Notes: generated from the letters alone by a model not told the origin. Counted from the stretch's first letter, positions 44,781-57,162 are shown. The stretch: 64,000 nucleotides of DNA from Lysobacter silvisoli (GCF_003382365.1 NZ_QTSU01000001.1:1488001-1552000); one strand, 5' to 3'. Made by a program: numbers and translations.

Positions 44781-46073
44781 TCAGCGGTCGATCTCGCCGA
44801 ACACGACGTCGTAGGTGCCGATCATGGCCACCACGTCGGCCAGCATGTGGCCCTTCACGATCTCGTCCATCGACGACAGATGCGCGAAGCCCGGAGCGCG
44901 CAGCTTGACCCGGAACGGCTTGTTGGCGCCGTCGGAGACCAGGTAGCAGCCGAACTCGCCCTTGGGCGCCTCGACCGCGCTGTAGGTCTCGCCGGCCGGC
45001 ACGCAGTAGCCTTCCGAGAACAGCTTGAAGTGGTGGATCAGCGCTTCCATGTCGTCCTTCATTTCTTCGCGCTTGGGCGGCGCGACCTTGAAGTTGTCGA
45101 CGATCACGGGGCCGGGATTGGCGCGAAGCCACTTAACGCACTGCTTGATGATGCGGTTGGACTCGCGCATCTCGGCCACGCGCACCAGGTAGCGGTCGTA
45201 GCAGTCGCCGTTGGTGCCCAGCGGAATGTCGAAATCGACTTCGGCGTAGCTGGCGTAAGGCTGCTTCTTGCGCAGGTCCCAGGCGATGCCGGAGCCGCGC
45301 ACCATCGGGCCGGTCATGCCCCAGGCCAGCGCCTGCTCGGGCGAGACCACGCCCACGCCCACGGTGCGCTGCTTCCAGATGCGGTTCTCGGTGAGCAGGG
45401 TCTCGTACTCGTCGACGCGCTTGGGGAAGTCGTCGGTGAACGCGTCCAGGTAGTCCAGCAGCGAGCCTTCGCGCCACTCGTTGAAGCGCTTCAGGCTAGC
45501 GCCCTTCTTCCACGGCGATTCGCGGTACTTGGGCATGCGGTCCGGCAGGTCGCGGTAGACGCCGCCCGGACGGTAGTAGGTGGCGTGCATGCGCGCGCCG
45601 CTGACCGCCTCGTAGCAGTCCATCAGCTCTTCGCGCTCACGGAAGGCGTACAGGAACACCGCCATCGCGCCCAGGTCGAGCGCGTTGGAACCGACCCACA
45701 TCAGATGGTTCAGGATGCGGGTGATCTCGTCGAACATGGTGCGGATGTACTGCGCGCGCACCGGCGCCTCGATCCCCAGCAGGGATTCGATCGCGCGCAC
45801 GTAGGCGTGCTCGTTGCACATCATCGACACGTAGTCCAAGCGGTCCATGTAACCGATGGACTGGTTGAACGGCTTGGACTCGGCCAGCTTCTCGGTGCCG
45901 CGGTGGAGCAGGCCGATGTGCGGATCGGCGCGCTGCACGACCTCGCCGTCCATCTCCAGGATCAGGCGCAGCACGCCGTGCGCGGCCGGATGCTGGGGAC
46001 CGAAGTTCAGGGTGTAGTTGCGGATCTCGGCGTTGTTCAGGCCGGAGGTATTGGAGGCAGGCACGGCGCTCAC
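44781..46073 (-). CDS. nuoD: NADH-quinone oxidoreductase subunit D
   Basis: 430-residue 49-kDa-type subunit lining the quinone site. The start is GTG 46073, overlapping nuoC by 4 nt; it gives the N-terminus [20 protein letters not shown]. Seen: [47 protein letters not shown]-type region and [10 protein letters not shown]-like C-terminus ([10 protein letters not shown]). Confidence 0.97.
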   Translation of the reverse strand: MSAVPASNTSGLNNAEIRNYTLNFGPQHPAAHGVLRLILEMDGEVVQRADPHIGLLHRGTEKLAESKPFNQSIGYMDRLDYVSMMCNEHAYVRAIESLLGIEAPVRAQYIRTMFDEITRILNHLMWVGSNALDLGAMAVFLYAFREREELMDCYEAVSGARMHATYYRPGGVYRDLPDRMPKYRESPWKKGASLKRFNEWREGSLLDYLDAFTDDFPKRVDEYETLLTENRIWKQRTVGVGVVSPEQALAWGMTGPMVRGSGIAWDLRKKQPYASYAEVDFDIPLGTNGDCYDRYLVRVAEMRESNRIIKQCVKWLRANPGPVIVDNFKVAPPKREEMKDDMEALIHHFKLFSEGYCVPAGETYSAVEAPKGEFGCYLVSDGANKPFRVKLRAPGFAHLSSMDEIVKGHMLADVVAMIGTYDVVFGEIDR

Positions 46074-46788
46074 TTCTTCACCTCGGCGCGCTGGGCGGCT
46101 TCGCCGGTGGCGGTCTGGTAACGCGCGTCGTCGCGGATCACGCGCGGCACGCCTACGCGCGGCTCGATGGACACCGGTTCGTAGACCACGCGCTTCTTGT
46201 CGGCGTCGTAGCGCACTTCGACGTTGCCGATCAGCGGGAAGTCCTTGCGGAACGGATGGCCGACGAAACCGTAGTCGGTGAGGATGCGGCGCAGGTCCGG
46301 ATGGCCGTCGAAGACGATGCCGAACAGGTCGAAGGCCTCGCGCTCGAACCAGTTCACGCCCGGCCAGATCGAGGTCAGCGAAGCCACCACCGGCAGGTCG
46401 TCGTTGGGCGCGAAGGCCTTCAGGCGCACGCGGCGGTTGTGCTGGTAGGACAGCAGGTGGGCGACGGCCGCGTAACGGCGTTCCGGTGCGGCGGCGGCGC
46501 CGTTGGGCGCCTCGCCCCAGACGAAACGGCCGGCGCTCTTGCCTTCCACGCCGCGCGAGAAGCCTTCCGAGGACACGTCGGTGTCCCACTCGTCGCTGCC
46601 GTAGCTCAGGTAGTCCACGCCGCTGACGTCGACGCACTGCTCGAAGCCGAACTCGTCGCGCAGCGCGCGGGCGGCGCCCAGCCATTCCTCGGCGGACACT
46701 TCCAGCGTGGTCTCGCCGCGCGGCAGCGCGACGGTCACGGTGGCGTTGGGAAAGCGCGCGCGCAGCGCGTCGGCATAGGCGCTGGCGT

Positions 46789-46792
<4 letters not shown>
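46070..46792 (-). CDS. nuoC: NADH-quinone oxidoreductase subunit C
   Basis: 240-residue 30-kDa-type subunit. The start ATG 46792 overlaps the nuoB stop by 4 nt. Seen: [40 protein letters not shown] and [19 protein letters not shown], diagnostic. An insertion at about 70-105 ([20 protein letters not shown] and on) lengthens the protein relative to separate NuoC proteins of about 190-200 residues. Confidence 0.97.
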
Positions 46793-47366
<574 letters not shown>

Positions 47367-47376
<10 letters not shown>

Positions 47377-47723
47377 TCGAGCGCTCCCTTCTTCCAGACG
47401 TAGACGAAGCCGAGCAGGAGCATGCTGGCGAAAATGCCCATCTCGATCAGGCCGACCACGCCCAGATCGCGGAACACGGTGGCCCAGGGCACGATGAAGA
47501 TGATTTCCAGATCGAAAATGATGAACTGGATGGCGATGAGGTAGTAGCGCACGTCGAACTGCATGCGCGCGTCTTCGAAGGCTTCGAAGCCGCACTCGTA
47601 CGGAGACAGTTTCTCCGTCGTCGGGCGCTTGGGCCCGAGCGTGTTGCCTACCACCAACAGGGCGACGCCAATGGCGCTGGCGACGATCAGGAACAGCAGG
47701 GTCGGCAGGTATTCGGCCAGCAC
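47367..47723 (-). CDS. nuoA: NADH-quinone oxidoreductase subunit A
   Basis: 118-residue membrane subunit with three helices. The start is GTG 47723 (reads [20 protein letters not shown]). Seen: [40 protein letters not shown], conserved NuoA segments with the cysteine loop. First gene of the nuo operon; the 200 bp between it and tRNA-Leu must hold the operon promoter, but no convincing boxes were found. Confidence 0.97.
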
Positions 47724-47922
47724 TCGATGTTCTCTCGGCTACTTGGCTGCGGTAAGGCAGCCTTGGCTCGGCGGTCCGGCCCTGTCGGATGCGATTGCCG
47801 CGATTCCGATCCGGGCCAGCGGCGCGGCCCGCCGTGCGTGCCGCACCTGGGGGTTGTGGTGCGTGTTGCTGCCGGTCGCGTTGCCTTGACCGTACTGCTT
47901 TGGGTTCTACGAAACTGCGGTG

Positions 47923-48007
47923 TGGTGCCCAAGGGGGGACTCGAACCCCCACGACTTACGTCGCTACCACCTCAAGGTAGTGCGTCTACCAATTCCGCCA
48001 CCTGGGC
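47923..48007 (-). tRNA. tRNA-Leu (GAG)
   Basis: 85-nt tRNA with a long variable arm and encoded CCA. Acceptor GCCCAGG pairs with CTTGGGC-type 3' end. The anticodon stem-loop CTACCTTGAGGTGGTAG gives anticodon GAG (CUU/CUC codons). The D-loop GCGGAATTGGTAGACGC and the type II variable arm are typical of tRNA-Leu. It lies between secG and nuoA. Confidence 0.96.
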
Positions 48008-48146
48008 AATCAAACCTCGCCGTCCTGGCCCGGGCCCGGCGCTAACGCGCAAAGCCCCCGGTCATCGCTGACCGCGCCCCGGTGATCCGTACCGGGCCGC
48101 TTGGAACACAACATTTAAAGCGCAGGTTATATGGTACCGCGCTTTG

Positions 48147-48668
48147 TCAGCCGCCCGAAGCCGGCTGCGTCTGCGGCGGGTTGGCCGGCGCCGGCTGGGC
48201 CGGAGCCTGCTGCGCCGGAGCCGCCGGAACGGTGCCGTCGGCGGGCGCCTGCGGAGCGTTCTGGGCCGGGGCGGCCGGCACGGTCGAACCCGGAGCCGCC
48301 GGAGCGGTCTGGGCCGGAGCGCTCTGGGCAGGAGCCGCCGGAACCGTGGCGTTACCCGCGGCCGGCTTGGCCGGAGCGCCGCCGATGTCGGCCGCCAGGC
48401 CGGCGTCCTGCTCGGTCGGGGCGACATTGCCGCCGGCGCCGCGCGAGGCCTGCCAGGCCATGAACAGGCTGATCGCGAAGAACGCGATCGCCAGCCACTT
48501 GGTGGCCTTGGACAGGAAGTTGGACGAGCCGCGCGCACCGAACACGGTGGCCGAGGCACCGCCGCCGAAGCCCGAGCCCGCCTGCGCACCCGCGCCGCGT
48601 TGCATCAGGATCAGCGCGATCATGGCGATCGCGATCAGCACGTAGATGACGTTGAGGAACAACAGCAT
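48147..48668 (-). CDS. secG: Preprotein translocase subunit SecG
   Basis: 173 residues starting at ATG 48668 (MLLFLNVIYVLIAIAMIALI). The first 85 residues are a normal two-helix SecG: LMQRGAGAQAGSGFGGGASA and SKATKWLAIAFFAISLFMAW. SecG stimulates SecYEG protein export. The remaining 85 residues are an Ala/Pro/Gln-rich tail with repeated TVPAAPAQ units, probably disordered and periplasmic or cytoplasmic depending on topology. It starts 58 bp after the tpiA stop, as in many gammaproteobacteria. Confidence 0.96.
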   Translation of the reverse strand: MLLFLNVIYVLIAIAMIALILMQRGAGAQAGSGFGGGASATVFGARGSSNFLSKATKWLAIAFFAISLFMAWQASRGAGGNVAPTEQDAGLAADIGGAPAKPAAGNATVPAAPAQSAPAQTAPAAPGSTVPAAPAQNAPQAPADGTVPAAPAQQAPAQPAPANPPQTQPASGG

Positions 48669-48726
48669 CGTGGGATTCTTCGTAGGGTGGTTCGTGTGCG
48701 ACAGCGCCGGGCCGGGCCCGGTTCCG

Positions 48727-49482
48727 TCAGGGCGCCGCCGCGGCAGCGATGGCGTTGAAATCGGCGGCGACCAGGGAGGCCCCACCGACCAGACCGCCGT
48801 CGACGTCGGGCTGCGAGAACAGCGCGGCGGCGTTGTCGGCCTTCACGCTACCGCCATACAGGATCGGCAGCGAGCCAGCGATTGTAGCATCCAGTCCGGC
48901 GATTTCGCTACGAATGAATGCGTGCACCGCCTGCGCCTGCTCGGGCGTGGCGGTGCGGCCGGTGCCGATGGCCCAGACCGGTTCGTAGGCGACGATGGCG
49001 CCGGCCAGCTGCTGCGCGCCCAATTCGAAAATCGGCGCCAGCTGCTCCTGCAGGCGGTATTCGGTCTGGCCGTCTTCGCGCTCGGCCAGGGTCTCGCCCA
49101 CGCACAGGATCGGCACCAGGCCGGCGGCCTTGGCGGCGGCGAACTTGCGCGCGACCAGGGCGCTGCTCTCGGCGTGGTACTGGCGGCGCTCGGAATGGCC
49201 GACCAGGCCGTAGCGCGCGCCCACGTCGCGCAGCATCGAGGCCGAGACCTCGCCGGTGTAGGCGCCCTTCTCGTTGCTGCTCACGTCCTGCGAACCGAAA
49301 TCCAGGCCGCGCGTGCCGTAGTGTTCGATCAACTCGCCCAGGTAGGGCAGCGGCGGCAGCACGATGCGCTCCACCCCGGCCGGGGCGGCGGCGGCGACCA
49401 CCTGGTCCAACAGCCCGAAGGCGAACTCGCGGCTGCCGTGCAGCTTCCAGTTTCCGGCGACGATCCTGCGGCGCATGGCCAT
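48727..49482 (-). CDS. tpiA: Triosephosphate isomerase
   Basis: 251 residues; interconverts dihydroxyacetone phosphate and glyceraldehyde-3-phosphate in glycolysis. Seen: catalytic Lys13 in AGNWKLHG, catalytic His in GLVGHSERRQY, catalytic Glu in VAYEPVWAIGTG and phosphate-binding ILYGGSVKADNA. The start could be ATG 49482 or 49476. It is divergent from the SDR gene and upstream of secG. Confidence 0.98.
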   Translation of the reverse strand: MAMRRRIVAGNWKLHGSREFAFGLLDQVVAAAAPAGVERIVLPPLPYLGELIEHYGTRGLDFGSQDVSSNEKGAYTGEVSASMLRDVGARYGLVGHSERRQYHAESSALVARKFAAAKAAGLVPILCVGETLAEREDGQTEYRLQEQLAPIFELGAQQLAGAIVAYEPVWAIGTGRTATPEQAQAVHAFIRSEIAGLDATIAGSLPILYGGSVKADNAAALFSQPDVDGGLVGGASLVAADFNAIAAAAAP

Positions 49483-49579
49483 CCCAAGCTACGAAAGGAC
49501 GCGATTCTACCGCAGCCCGTCGCCGCGCATGGCCCGGCCAGGGCAAGCTAGCGGACACACCCGGCAACCCGACGGCCTC

Positions 49580-50386
49580 ATGACCCAGCCCCCTGCCCCG
49601 CTCCATGCCCTGATCACCGGCGCCTCGGCCGGCATCGGCGCCGCCCTGGCCCGCGAATACGCCCGCCGCGGCGTGCCGCTGGTGCTGACCGCGCGGCGCG
49701 AGGACCGCCTGCAGGCGCTGGCCGCGCAGCTGCGCGCGCAGGTGCCGGTGGAGGTGATCGCCGCCGACCTGGCCGATCCGGCCGCGCCGGCCCATCTGCA
49801 CGCGGAAACCCGGCGCCGCGGGCTGGCGATCGGCCACCTGGTCAACAACGCCGGCTACGGCGTGCCGGGGCGCTACCTGGCCGACGACTGGAAGGTCCAC
49901 GCCGACTTCCTGCAGGTGCTGGTGACCGCGGTGGCCGAGCTCAGCCACCGCTACCTGCCCGAGATGGAGGCGCGCCGTTACGGGCGCATCCTCAACGTGG
50001 CCTCGCTGGCCGGGCTGGTGCCGCCCTCGGCCGGGCATACCCTGTACGGCGCCTCCAAGAGCTTCGTGATCCGCTTCAGCCAGTCGCTGGCGGCCGAGAG
50101 CCGGCCGCGCGGGGTGCACGTGACCGCGCTGTGCCCGGGCTTCACCTACACCGAATTCCACGACGTCAACGGCATGCGCGAACGCATCTCGCGCTTGCCC
50201 AAGTGGCTGTGGCTGGACGCCGACACGGTGGCGCGGCTGGGCGTGGACGCGGTGGAGCGCGGCGACGCGCGCTACGTGACCGGGAGCATCAACCGCGTCC
50301 TTGCCGGCTTGGCCAAATACCTGCCCGAACGCGTGGCCAACGCCTTGGTCGCCAGCCGCGCCAGCGATTTCCGCGACGCCGAATGA
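49580..50386 (+). CDS. Short-chain dehydrogenase/reductase (SDR)
   Basis: 268-residue NAD(P)-dependent oxidoreductase. Seen: cofactor loop LITGASAGIGAALAREYARR, NNAGYG, ILNVASLAGLVP and catalytic YGASK. The arginine-rich second strand (TARREDR) favours NADPH. This classical subfamily acts on ketones, aldehydes or acyl chains; the substrate cannot be told from the sequence. The stop overlaps the start of the DNA glycosylase gene by 4 nt (ATGA). Confidence 0.93.
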   Translation: MTQPPAPLHALITGASAGIGAALAREYARRGVPLVLTARREDRLQALAAQLRAQVPVEVIAADLADPAAPAHLHAETRRRGLAIGHLVNNAGYGVPGRYLADDWKVHADFLQVLVTAVAELSHRYLPEMEARRYGRILNVASLAGLVPPSAGHTLYGASKSFVIRFSQSLAAESRPRGVHVTALCPGFTYTEFHDVNGMRERISRLPKWLWLDADTVARLGVDAVERGDARYVTGSINRVLAGLAKYLPERVANALVASRASDFRDAE

Positions 50387-50907
50387 GCGCCGCGCGCCTG
50401 CAGGGTTTCCCGCCGGTGGCCCGGGCGGACGCGCGCGTGCTGGTGCTGGGCAGCATGCCGGGCGCGGCCTCGCTGACGGCGCAGCGCTATTACGCGCATC
50501 CGCAGAACCGCTTCTGGCCGATCATGGGCGCACTGGTCGGCGCCGACCCCGCCCTGCCCTACGAGCAGCGCTTGCGGCGTTTGAACGACGCCGGCATCGC
50601 CTTGTGGGACGTGCTGGCCAGCTGTGAGCGCAGCGGCAGCCTGGATACGGCGATCCGCGCGGCGGAAGCCAACGATTTCGCGCGGTTCTTCGCCACGCAT
50701 GCGCGCGTGGGCGCGGTGCTGTTCAACGGCGCGCAGGCGGAGACGAGTTTCCGGCGGCTGGTGCTGCCGGGGCTGCGCGCGCCGTTGCCGGCGTTGCGGC
50801 GTTTGCCGTCGACCAGCCCGGCGAATGCGTCGCAGCCGATGCAGATGAAGCTGGCGGCGTGGCGGGAGGCGTTGGTGGAGGCTGGGGTGGCGGTGCTGCC
50901 GGGCTAG
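50383..50907 (+). CDS. Hypoxanthine/uracil-DNA glycosylase (HDG-type, UDG superfamily)
   Basis: 174 residues starting at ATG 50383, inside the end of the SDR gene. Seen: LVLGSMPGAASLTAQRYYAH, PQNRFWPIMG and the late motif RLPSTSPANAS, the signature of the family called DNA-deoxyinosine glycosylase (UDG family 6). These enzymes remove hypoxanthine, and in some cases uracil, from DNA to start base-excision repair. Coupling with the SDR gene is probably only transcriptional. Confidence 0.88.
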   Translation: MSAARLQGFPPVARADARVLVLGSMPGAASLTAQRYYAHPQNRFWPIMGALVGADPALPYEQRLRRLNDAGIALWDVLASCERSGSLDTAIRAAEANDFARFFATHARVGAVLFNGAQAETSFRRLVLPGLRAPLPALRRLPSTSPANASQPMQMKLAAWREALVEAGVAVLPG

Positions 50908-50930
50908 CGATGCGGGATTGGTGCTGCGCC

Positions 50931-51461
50931 GCCCTCACCCCAACCCCTCTCCCGCAAGCGGGAGAGGGGCTAAAGCAGCAAGCGTCGGATCTGTCCCCTC
51001 TCCCGCTTGCGGGAGAGGGTTAGGGTGAGGGGGTGAGCGCAAAGCGCGAATGCTCTTGCTCCTCGCTCGGGCACCGAACTCGCCACACCAATAAAAGACC
51101 CGGAGAGCCTGCCCCCGCGAAGGCGGGGGGGCGGCGCACAGGATGTGCGCCGTTTTGCGCTGGCACAGGATGTGCCATCGGAAAATCCCCGCGCCCACTC
51201 CGCTCTCGCACTGGAGCTCTGGGGCAGCGTTTTTCTTTGGTTACTTTCTTTTGACGCTTATCAAAAGAAAGTAACCCGGCCGCTTGCGGACGGAAGCTGT
51301 TGCTGTTGCTTCGACCAACACACCCACACACCTTCGCGAGCTCGGAGCTGGTCGCGGCTCACGCCGCTCCTACCCCAAGGCGCCAGAGCGGACCCCACGC
51401 CGACCGAGGGCTTGGTCGTAACGGTGGATTCGCGGTCGCAGCTTGCGCAGCTCCTACAGGG
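50931..51461. repeat. 530-bp composite hairpin repeat, copy A
   Basis: This fills most of the 600-bp gap after the DNA glycosylase gene; no gene is seen. In order it contains two opposed CCCCTCTCCCGC/GCGGGAGAGGGG hairpins (50943-51020), GGCGCACAGGATGTGCGCC and TGGCACAGGATGTGCCA hairpins (about 51132-51180), the palindrome GGTTACTTTCTTTTG...CAAAAGAAAGTAACC (about 51238-51275), and two GTAG-type REPs (about 51353-51378 and 51434-51461). Copy B at 58175-58706 has the same order and is about 90% identical by eye. Confidence 0.88.
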
Positions 51462-51509
51462 CGGCGGCGCTTGCGCGGTGGCGGCTCGCGCCGCCACCCG
51501 TGCCGGTGC

Positions 51510-52448
51510 TTACTTCAGCTTGATCTCGCGCAAGCGCTCTTCCAGATACCCCTGCGCCGTGATCGGCTCCGGATAGCGCTTGGGGTTGTCCGGCGTGATC
51601 GTCGAAGGCAGCACGTCGATCAGGAAATCCGGGTTCGGGTGCAGGAAGAACGGCGTGGAATAGCGCGGCTGGCGCGCCTTCTCGCCCGGCGGGTTGACCA
51701 CGCGGTGGGTGGTCGAGGGGTACACGTGGTTGGTCAGACGCTGCAGCATGTCGCCGATGTTGACCACGATGGTGTCGGCGTCGGCGGTGAACGGCACCCA
51801 CTCGCCCTTGCGCGACTTCACCTCCAGGCCCTCGGCGCTGGCGCCGACCAGCAGGGTGATCAGGTTGATGTCCTCGTGCGCGCCGGCGCGCACGTTGGGG
51901 ATGTCGTCGGTGGTGATCGGCGGGTAATGGATCGGGCGCAGGATCGAATTGCCCGAATCGGTCTTGTCGGCGAAATAGTCCTCCGGCAGGCCGATATGCA
52001 GGGCCAGCGCGCTGAGCACACGCGACCCCAGCTGGTCCAGCGCGGTGTACAGGCCGTAGGCCTGCTCGCGGAACTCGGGAATCTCGCTCGGCCACAGGTT
52101 GGCCGGCATCACGTCGGCGTACTGCGAATCGCGCGGGATCTCGCGGCCCACGTGCCAGAACTCCTTGAGGTCGAAGTGTTTGGAGTCCTTGGCGGTCTCC
52201 ACGCCGAACGGGGTGTAGCCGCGCGCGCCGCCGCTGCCGGGCACATGGTACTGGCGCTTGGTCTCTTCCGGCAGGGCGAAGAAACGCTTGAACAGATCGT
52301 AGGACTGATCGATCTGCTCGGCCGGAATGCCGTGGCCGCGGATGCCGGCGAAGCCCCACTCGCGGTAGGCGGCGCCCAGCTCGGCGACGAAGGCTTCGCG
52401 GTCGGTGTCGAAACGGCGGATATCGAGGGTCGGAATCTGGGAGGTCAT
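51510..52448 (-). CDS. 2-oxoglutarate/Fe(II)-dependent dioxygenase, isopenicillin-N-synthase family
   Basis: 312 residues. Seen: N-terminal DIOX_N-like segment (YREWGFAGIRGHGIP), iron ligands H191 and D193 (GAHEDINLITLL) and H248 (STTHRVVNPP), and the co-substrate Arg in RYSTPFFLHP (R262-x-S264). The family includes plant gibberellin/flavonoid oxygenases and bacterial oxidases of unknown substrate. It lies 16 bp downstream of glmM on the same strand and is probably co-transcribed with accD and glmM; a role in that pathway is not evident. Confidence 0.9.
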   Translation of the reverse strand: MTSQIPTLDIRRFDTDREAFVAELGAAYREWGFAGIRGHGIPAEQIDQSYDLFKRFFALPEETKRQYHVPGSGGARGYTPFGVETAKDSKHFDLKEFWHVGREIPRDSQYADVMPANLWPSEIPEFREQAYGLYTALDQLGSRVLSALALHIGLPEDYFADKTDSGNSILRPIHYPPITTDDIPNVRAGAHEDINLITLLVGASAEGLEVKSRKGEWVPFTADADTIVVNIGDMLQRLTNHVYPSTTHRVVNPPGEKARQPRYSTPFFLHPNPDFLIDVLPSTITPDNPKRYPEPITAQGYLEERLREIKLK

Positions 52449-52464
52449 GTTCGCTCTCGTGGTG

Positions 52465-53804
52465 TCATTGCGCCGCGGCGCGCACGGCCTCGGCCAGGCG
52501 CTGCAGCGTGTCCTGCATCAGTTGCGCATCGTCGGCCTCTACCGTAACCCGGACCACCGGTTCGGTGCCCGACGGGCGCAGGAAGGCGCGGCCGCGGCCG
52601 GCCACGGCGGCCTGGGCTTCAGCCAGGGCGGCCTGCACCGATGCGGCCTCGGCCGGCTTGGACCCGGCCTGGAAGCGTACGTTGACGGTCTTCTGCGGCA
52701 CCTTGGCGAAGCCGTGCAGGGCCTGCGTCAGCGAGAGGCCGCGGCGGCTGAGCACCTCCAGCACCTGCAGCGCGCTGACGATGCCGTCGCCGGTGCTGGT
52801 GCGGTCCAGGCACAGCAGGTGGCCGGAGGCCTCGCCGCCCAGGGTGCCGTCGCGCGCGATCAGCTGCTGGTGCACATAACGGTCGCCGACCTTGGCGCGC
52901 ACGAACTCGATGCCGCGCTGGGCGAACGCGCGCTCCAGGGCGTAGTTGGTCATCAGCGTGCCGACCACGGGGCCGCGCAGGCGGCCGCTGTCCTGCCAAT
53001 CGCAGGCCAGCACATAGAGCAGGTCGTCGCCGTCGCGCACCGTGCCTTCGCCGTCGACGAACAGCACCCGGTCGCCGTCGCCGTCGAAGGCGATGCCCAG
53101 GTCGGCGCCGCTGGCGCGCACGCGCTCGGCCAGGGTGTCGGGGTGAGTGGAACCCACGCCGTCGTTGATGTTCAGGCCGTTGGGCTCGACCCCGATCGCG
53201 TCCACGCGCGCGCCCAGTTCGCGCAGCACCAGCGGACCGAGCTGATAGGTGGCGCCGTTGGCGCAGTCCATGGCGATGCGCATGCCGCCCAGGTCGAAGC
53301 CCTTGGGCACCGAGCCCTTGCAGGCCTCGATGTAGCGGCCCAGCGCGTCGCGCGTGCGCACCGCCTTGCCCAGTTCTTCGGACGCCACGGTGCGGAACGG
53401 CAGTTCCAGCGCGGCCTCGATCGCCAGTTCGGTGGCGTCGTCGAGCTTCTCGCCTTCGGCCGAGAAGAACTTGATGCCGTTGTCGTGGTGCGGGTTGTGC
53501 GAGGCCGAGATCACGATGCCGCCGTCGGCGCGCATCGAATGGGTCAGGTGGGCCACCGCCGGGGTCGGCATGGGGCCCATCAGCTGCACGTCCACGCCGG
53601 CGGCGACCAGCCCGGCTTCCAGCGCGGCCTCGAACATGTAGTTGGAGATGCGCGTGTCCTTGCCGATGATCACCACCGGCTTGCGCCAGTCGCGGCGCTT
53701 GAGCGCGTGACCGTAGGCGTTGCCCAGGCGCAGCACGAAGTCGGCCGAGATCGCGCCCTCGCCCACCCGGCCGCGGATGCCGTCGGTGCCGAAGTACTTG
53801 CGGC

Positions 53805-53808
<4 letters not shown>
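52465..53808 (-). CDS. glmM: Phosphoglucosamine mutase
   Basis: 447 residues; converts glucosamine-6-phosphate to glucosamine-1-phosphate for UDP-GlcNAc, peptidoglycan and LPS synthesis. The start is TTG 53808, overlapping the accD stop as TTGA and giving the standard N-terminus [17 protein letters not shown]. Seen: phosphoserine S103 in [15 protein letters not shown], metal loop [11 protein letters not shown], sugar-binding GGEASGHLL and phosphate-binding [11 protein letters not shown]. Enteric bacteria keep glmM with folP, so the accD-glmM fusion of operons is specific to this group. Confidence 0.97.
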
Positions 53809-54722
<914 letters not shown>

Positions 54723-54967
54723 GCGTGTGCGGTTTTCCCGTTCAGGCTGCGATGAGGGCCGCTCCGGCAGCGAGCGCGGACACGGCCTAGGGAAGCCCCG
54801 GACCCGGAGCTCCCGCGCGCCAAGCATGGCGCGCCCGTGGGCCAGGCGCGCAAGTGCCTGATCCTACGGGAACAATCGCGGGCGCTAGCCCGGTTTGCGG
54901 CGTCCCGGGCGGCCCGAGGCCGCCCAAAAACTTCCCTAGCGCACCAGTTTAGCGCAGGCCGTATGGT

Positions 54968-55774
54968 TCACGGCACAGCCCGGTCCAGGGCCTGGCGCAG
55001 CGGCGCCAGGAAGGCCGCGGCGCGTTCGGCGGCGGCGTCGGGGCCGGCCTCGGCCAGGGCCGCGACCAGGGCGCTGCCGACCACCACGCCCTCGGCCTCG
55101 CGCGCCATGGCCACGGCGCTGGCGGCGTCCTTGATGCCGAAGCCGGCCACCACCGGCACCCGGCAGCGCTGGCGGATCTGCTGCAGGCGGGTGCTGGCGG
55201 CGTCGGTATCCAGCCGGTCGGCGCCGGTCACGCCGGCGAAGCTGACGTAATAGAGGTAGCCCTGGGCTTCGTCGGCCAGCACGGCCAGGCGCTGATCGGT
55301 GGTGGTCGGCGAGGCCAGCAGGATCAGCTGCAGGCCGGTGGCGGCGAAGGCCGCGCGCAGTTCGGCGGCTTCCTCCGGGGGCAGGTCGACCAGCAGCACG
55401 CCGTCGACGCCGGCCGCGGCGGCGGCGTCGGCGAAACGCCGGGCGCCGCGGATTTCGATCGGGTTGAGATAGCCCATCAGCACCACCGGGGTCTGGGCGT
55501 CGCGCTCGCGGAACTGCTGCACGCAGCGCAGCGCGTAGCTCAGGCCGGCGCCGCGCGCGATCGCGCGCTCGGAACTGCGCTGGATGGTGGGGCCGTCGGC
55601 CATGGGGTCAGAGAACGGCACGCCCAGTTCGATCACGTCGGCGCCGGCTGCGGTCAGCGCGTGCATCACCGGCACGGTGGCTTCCAGCGCGGGATCGCCG
55701 GCGGTGACGAAGGGCACCAGGGCCTTGCGGTTTTGGGCTTTGAGCGCGGCGAAGCGGGTGTCGATGCGGTTCAT
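54968..55774 (-). CDS. trpA: Tryptophan synthase subunit alpha
   Basis: 268 residues; cleaves indole-glycerol phosphate to indole, which is passed to TrpB. Catalytic Glu49 and Asp60 fall exactly at the classical positions (DVIELGVPFSDPMADGPTIQ). Other conserved segments: VTAGDPALEATV, LLVDLPPEE, SFAGVTGAD and VVAGFGIKD. It lies 141 bp after trpB, a gap holding a dispersed palindromic repeat. The 245 bp to accD show no gene. Confidence 0.98.
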   Translation of the reverse strand: MNRIDTRFAALKAQNRKALVPFVTAGDPALEATVPVMHALTAAGADVIELGVPFSDPMADGPTIQRSSERAIARGAGLSYALRCVQQFRERDAQTPVVLMGYLNPIEIRGARRFADAAAAAGVDGVLLVDLPPEEAAELRAAFAATGLQLILLASPTTTDQRLAVLADEAQGYLYYVSFAGVTGADRLDTDAASTRLQQIRQRCRVPVVAGFGIKDAASAVAMAREAEGVVVGSALVAALAEAGPDAAAERAAAFLAPLRQALDRAVP

Positions 55775-55793
55775 ATCAGGTTCTTCGCTTGAG

Positions 55794-55911
55794 CCCCTCT
55801 CGCGCTGGGCGGGAGAGGGGTTGGGGTGAGGTCCGTCGGTTGCGGGGGAGCCGCATCGCGTGCGCCCTCATCCGCCCTCCGGGCACCTTCTCCCGCACGC
55901 GGGAGAAGGGA
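55794..55911. repeat. CTCTCCCGC-type palindromes inside the trpB-trpA gap
   Basis: Hairpins CCCCTCTCGCGCTGGGCGGG and CTTCTCCCGCACGCGGGAGA lie in the trpB-trpA intercistronic gap. They belong to the same family as the left part of the composite repeats at 50.9 and 58.2 kb (CCCCTCTCCCGC/GCGGGAGAGGGG). In an operon this position can affect message processing. Confidence 0.65.
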
Positions 55912-55915
55912 ATCT

Positions 55916-57127
<1,212 letters not shown>

Positions 57128-57162
57128 GGCGGTGGGGCGGGCAGCGGAAGTCCGGCTACTTT

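Noticed and set aside
51020-51331. Open frames inside the composite repeat (also 51145-51576, 58214-58456 and 58390-58728)
   Set aside because: They translate the hairpin repeat itself, lack ribosome sites and differ in frame and length between copies; repeat-derived artefacts.
50931-51461. Possible CRISPR array because of repeated GCGGGAGAGGGG units
   Set aside because: The repeats are palindromes of several different families at irregular spacing, with no constant repeat-spacer unit and no cas genes.
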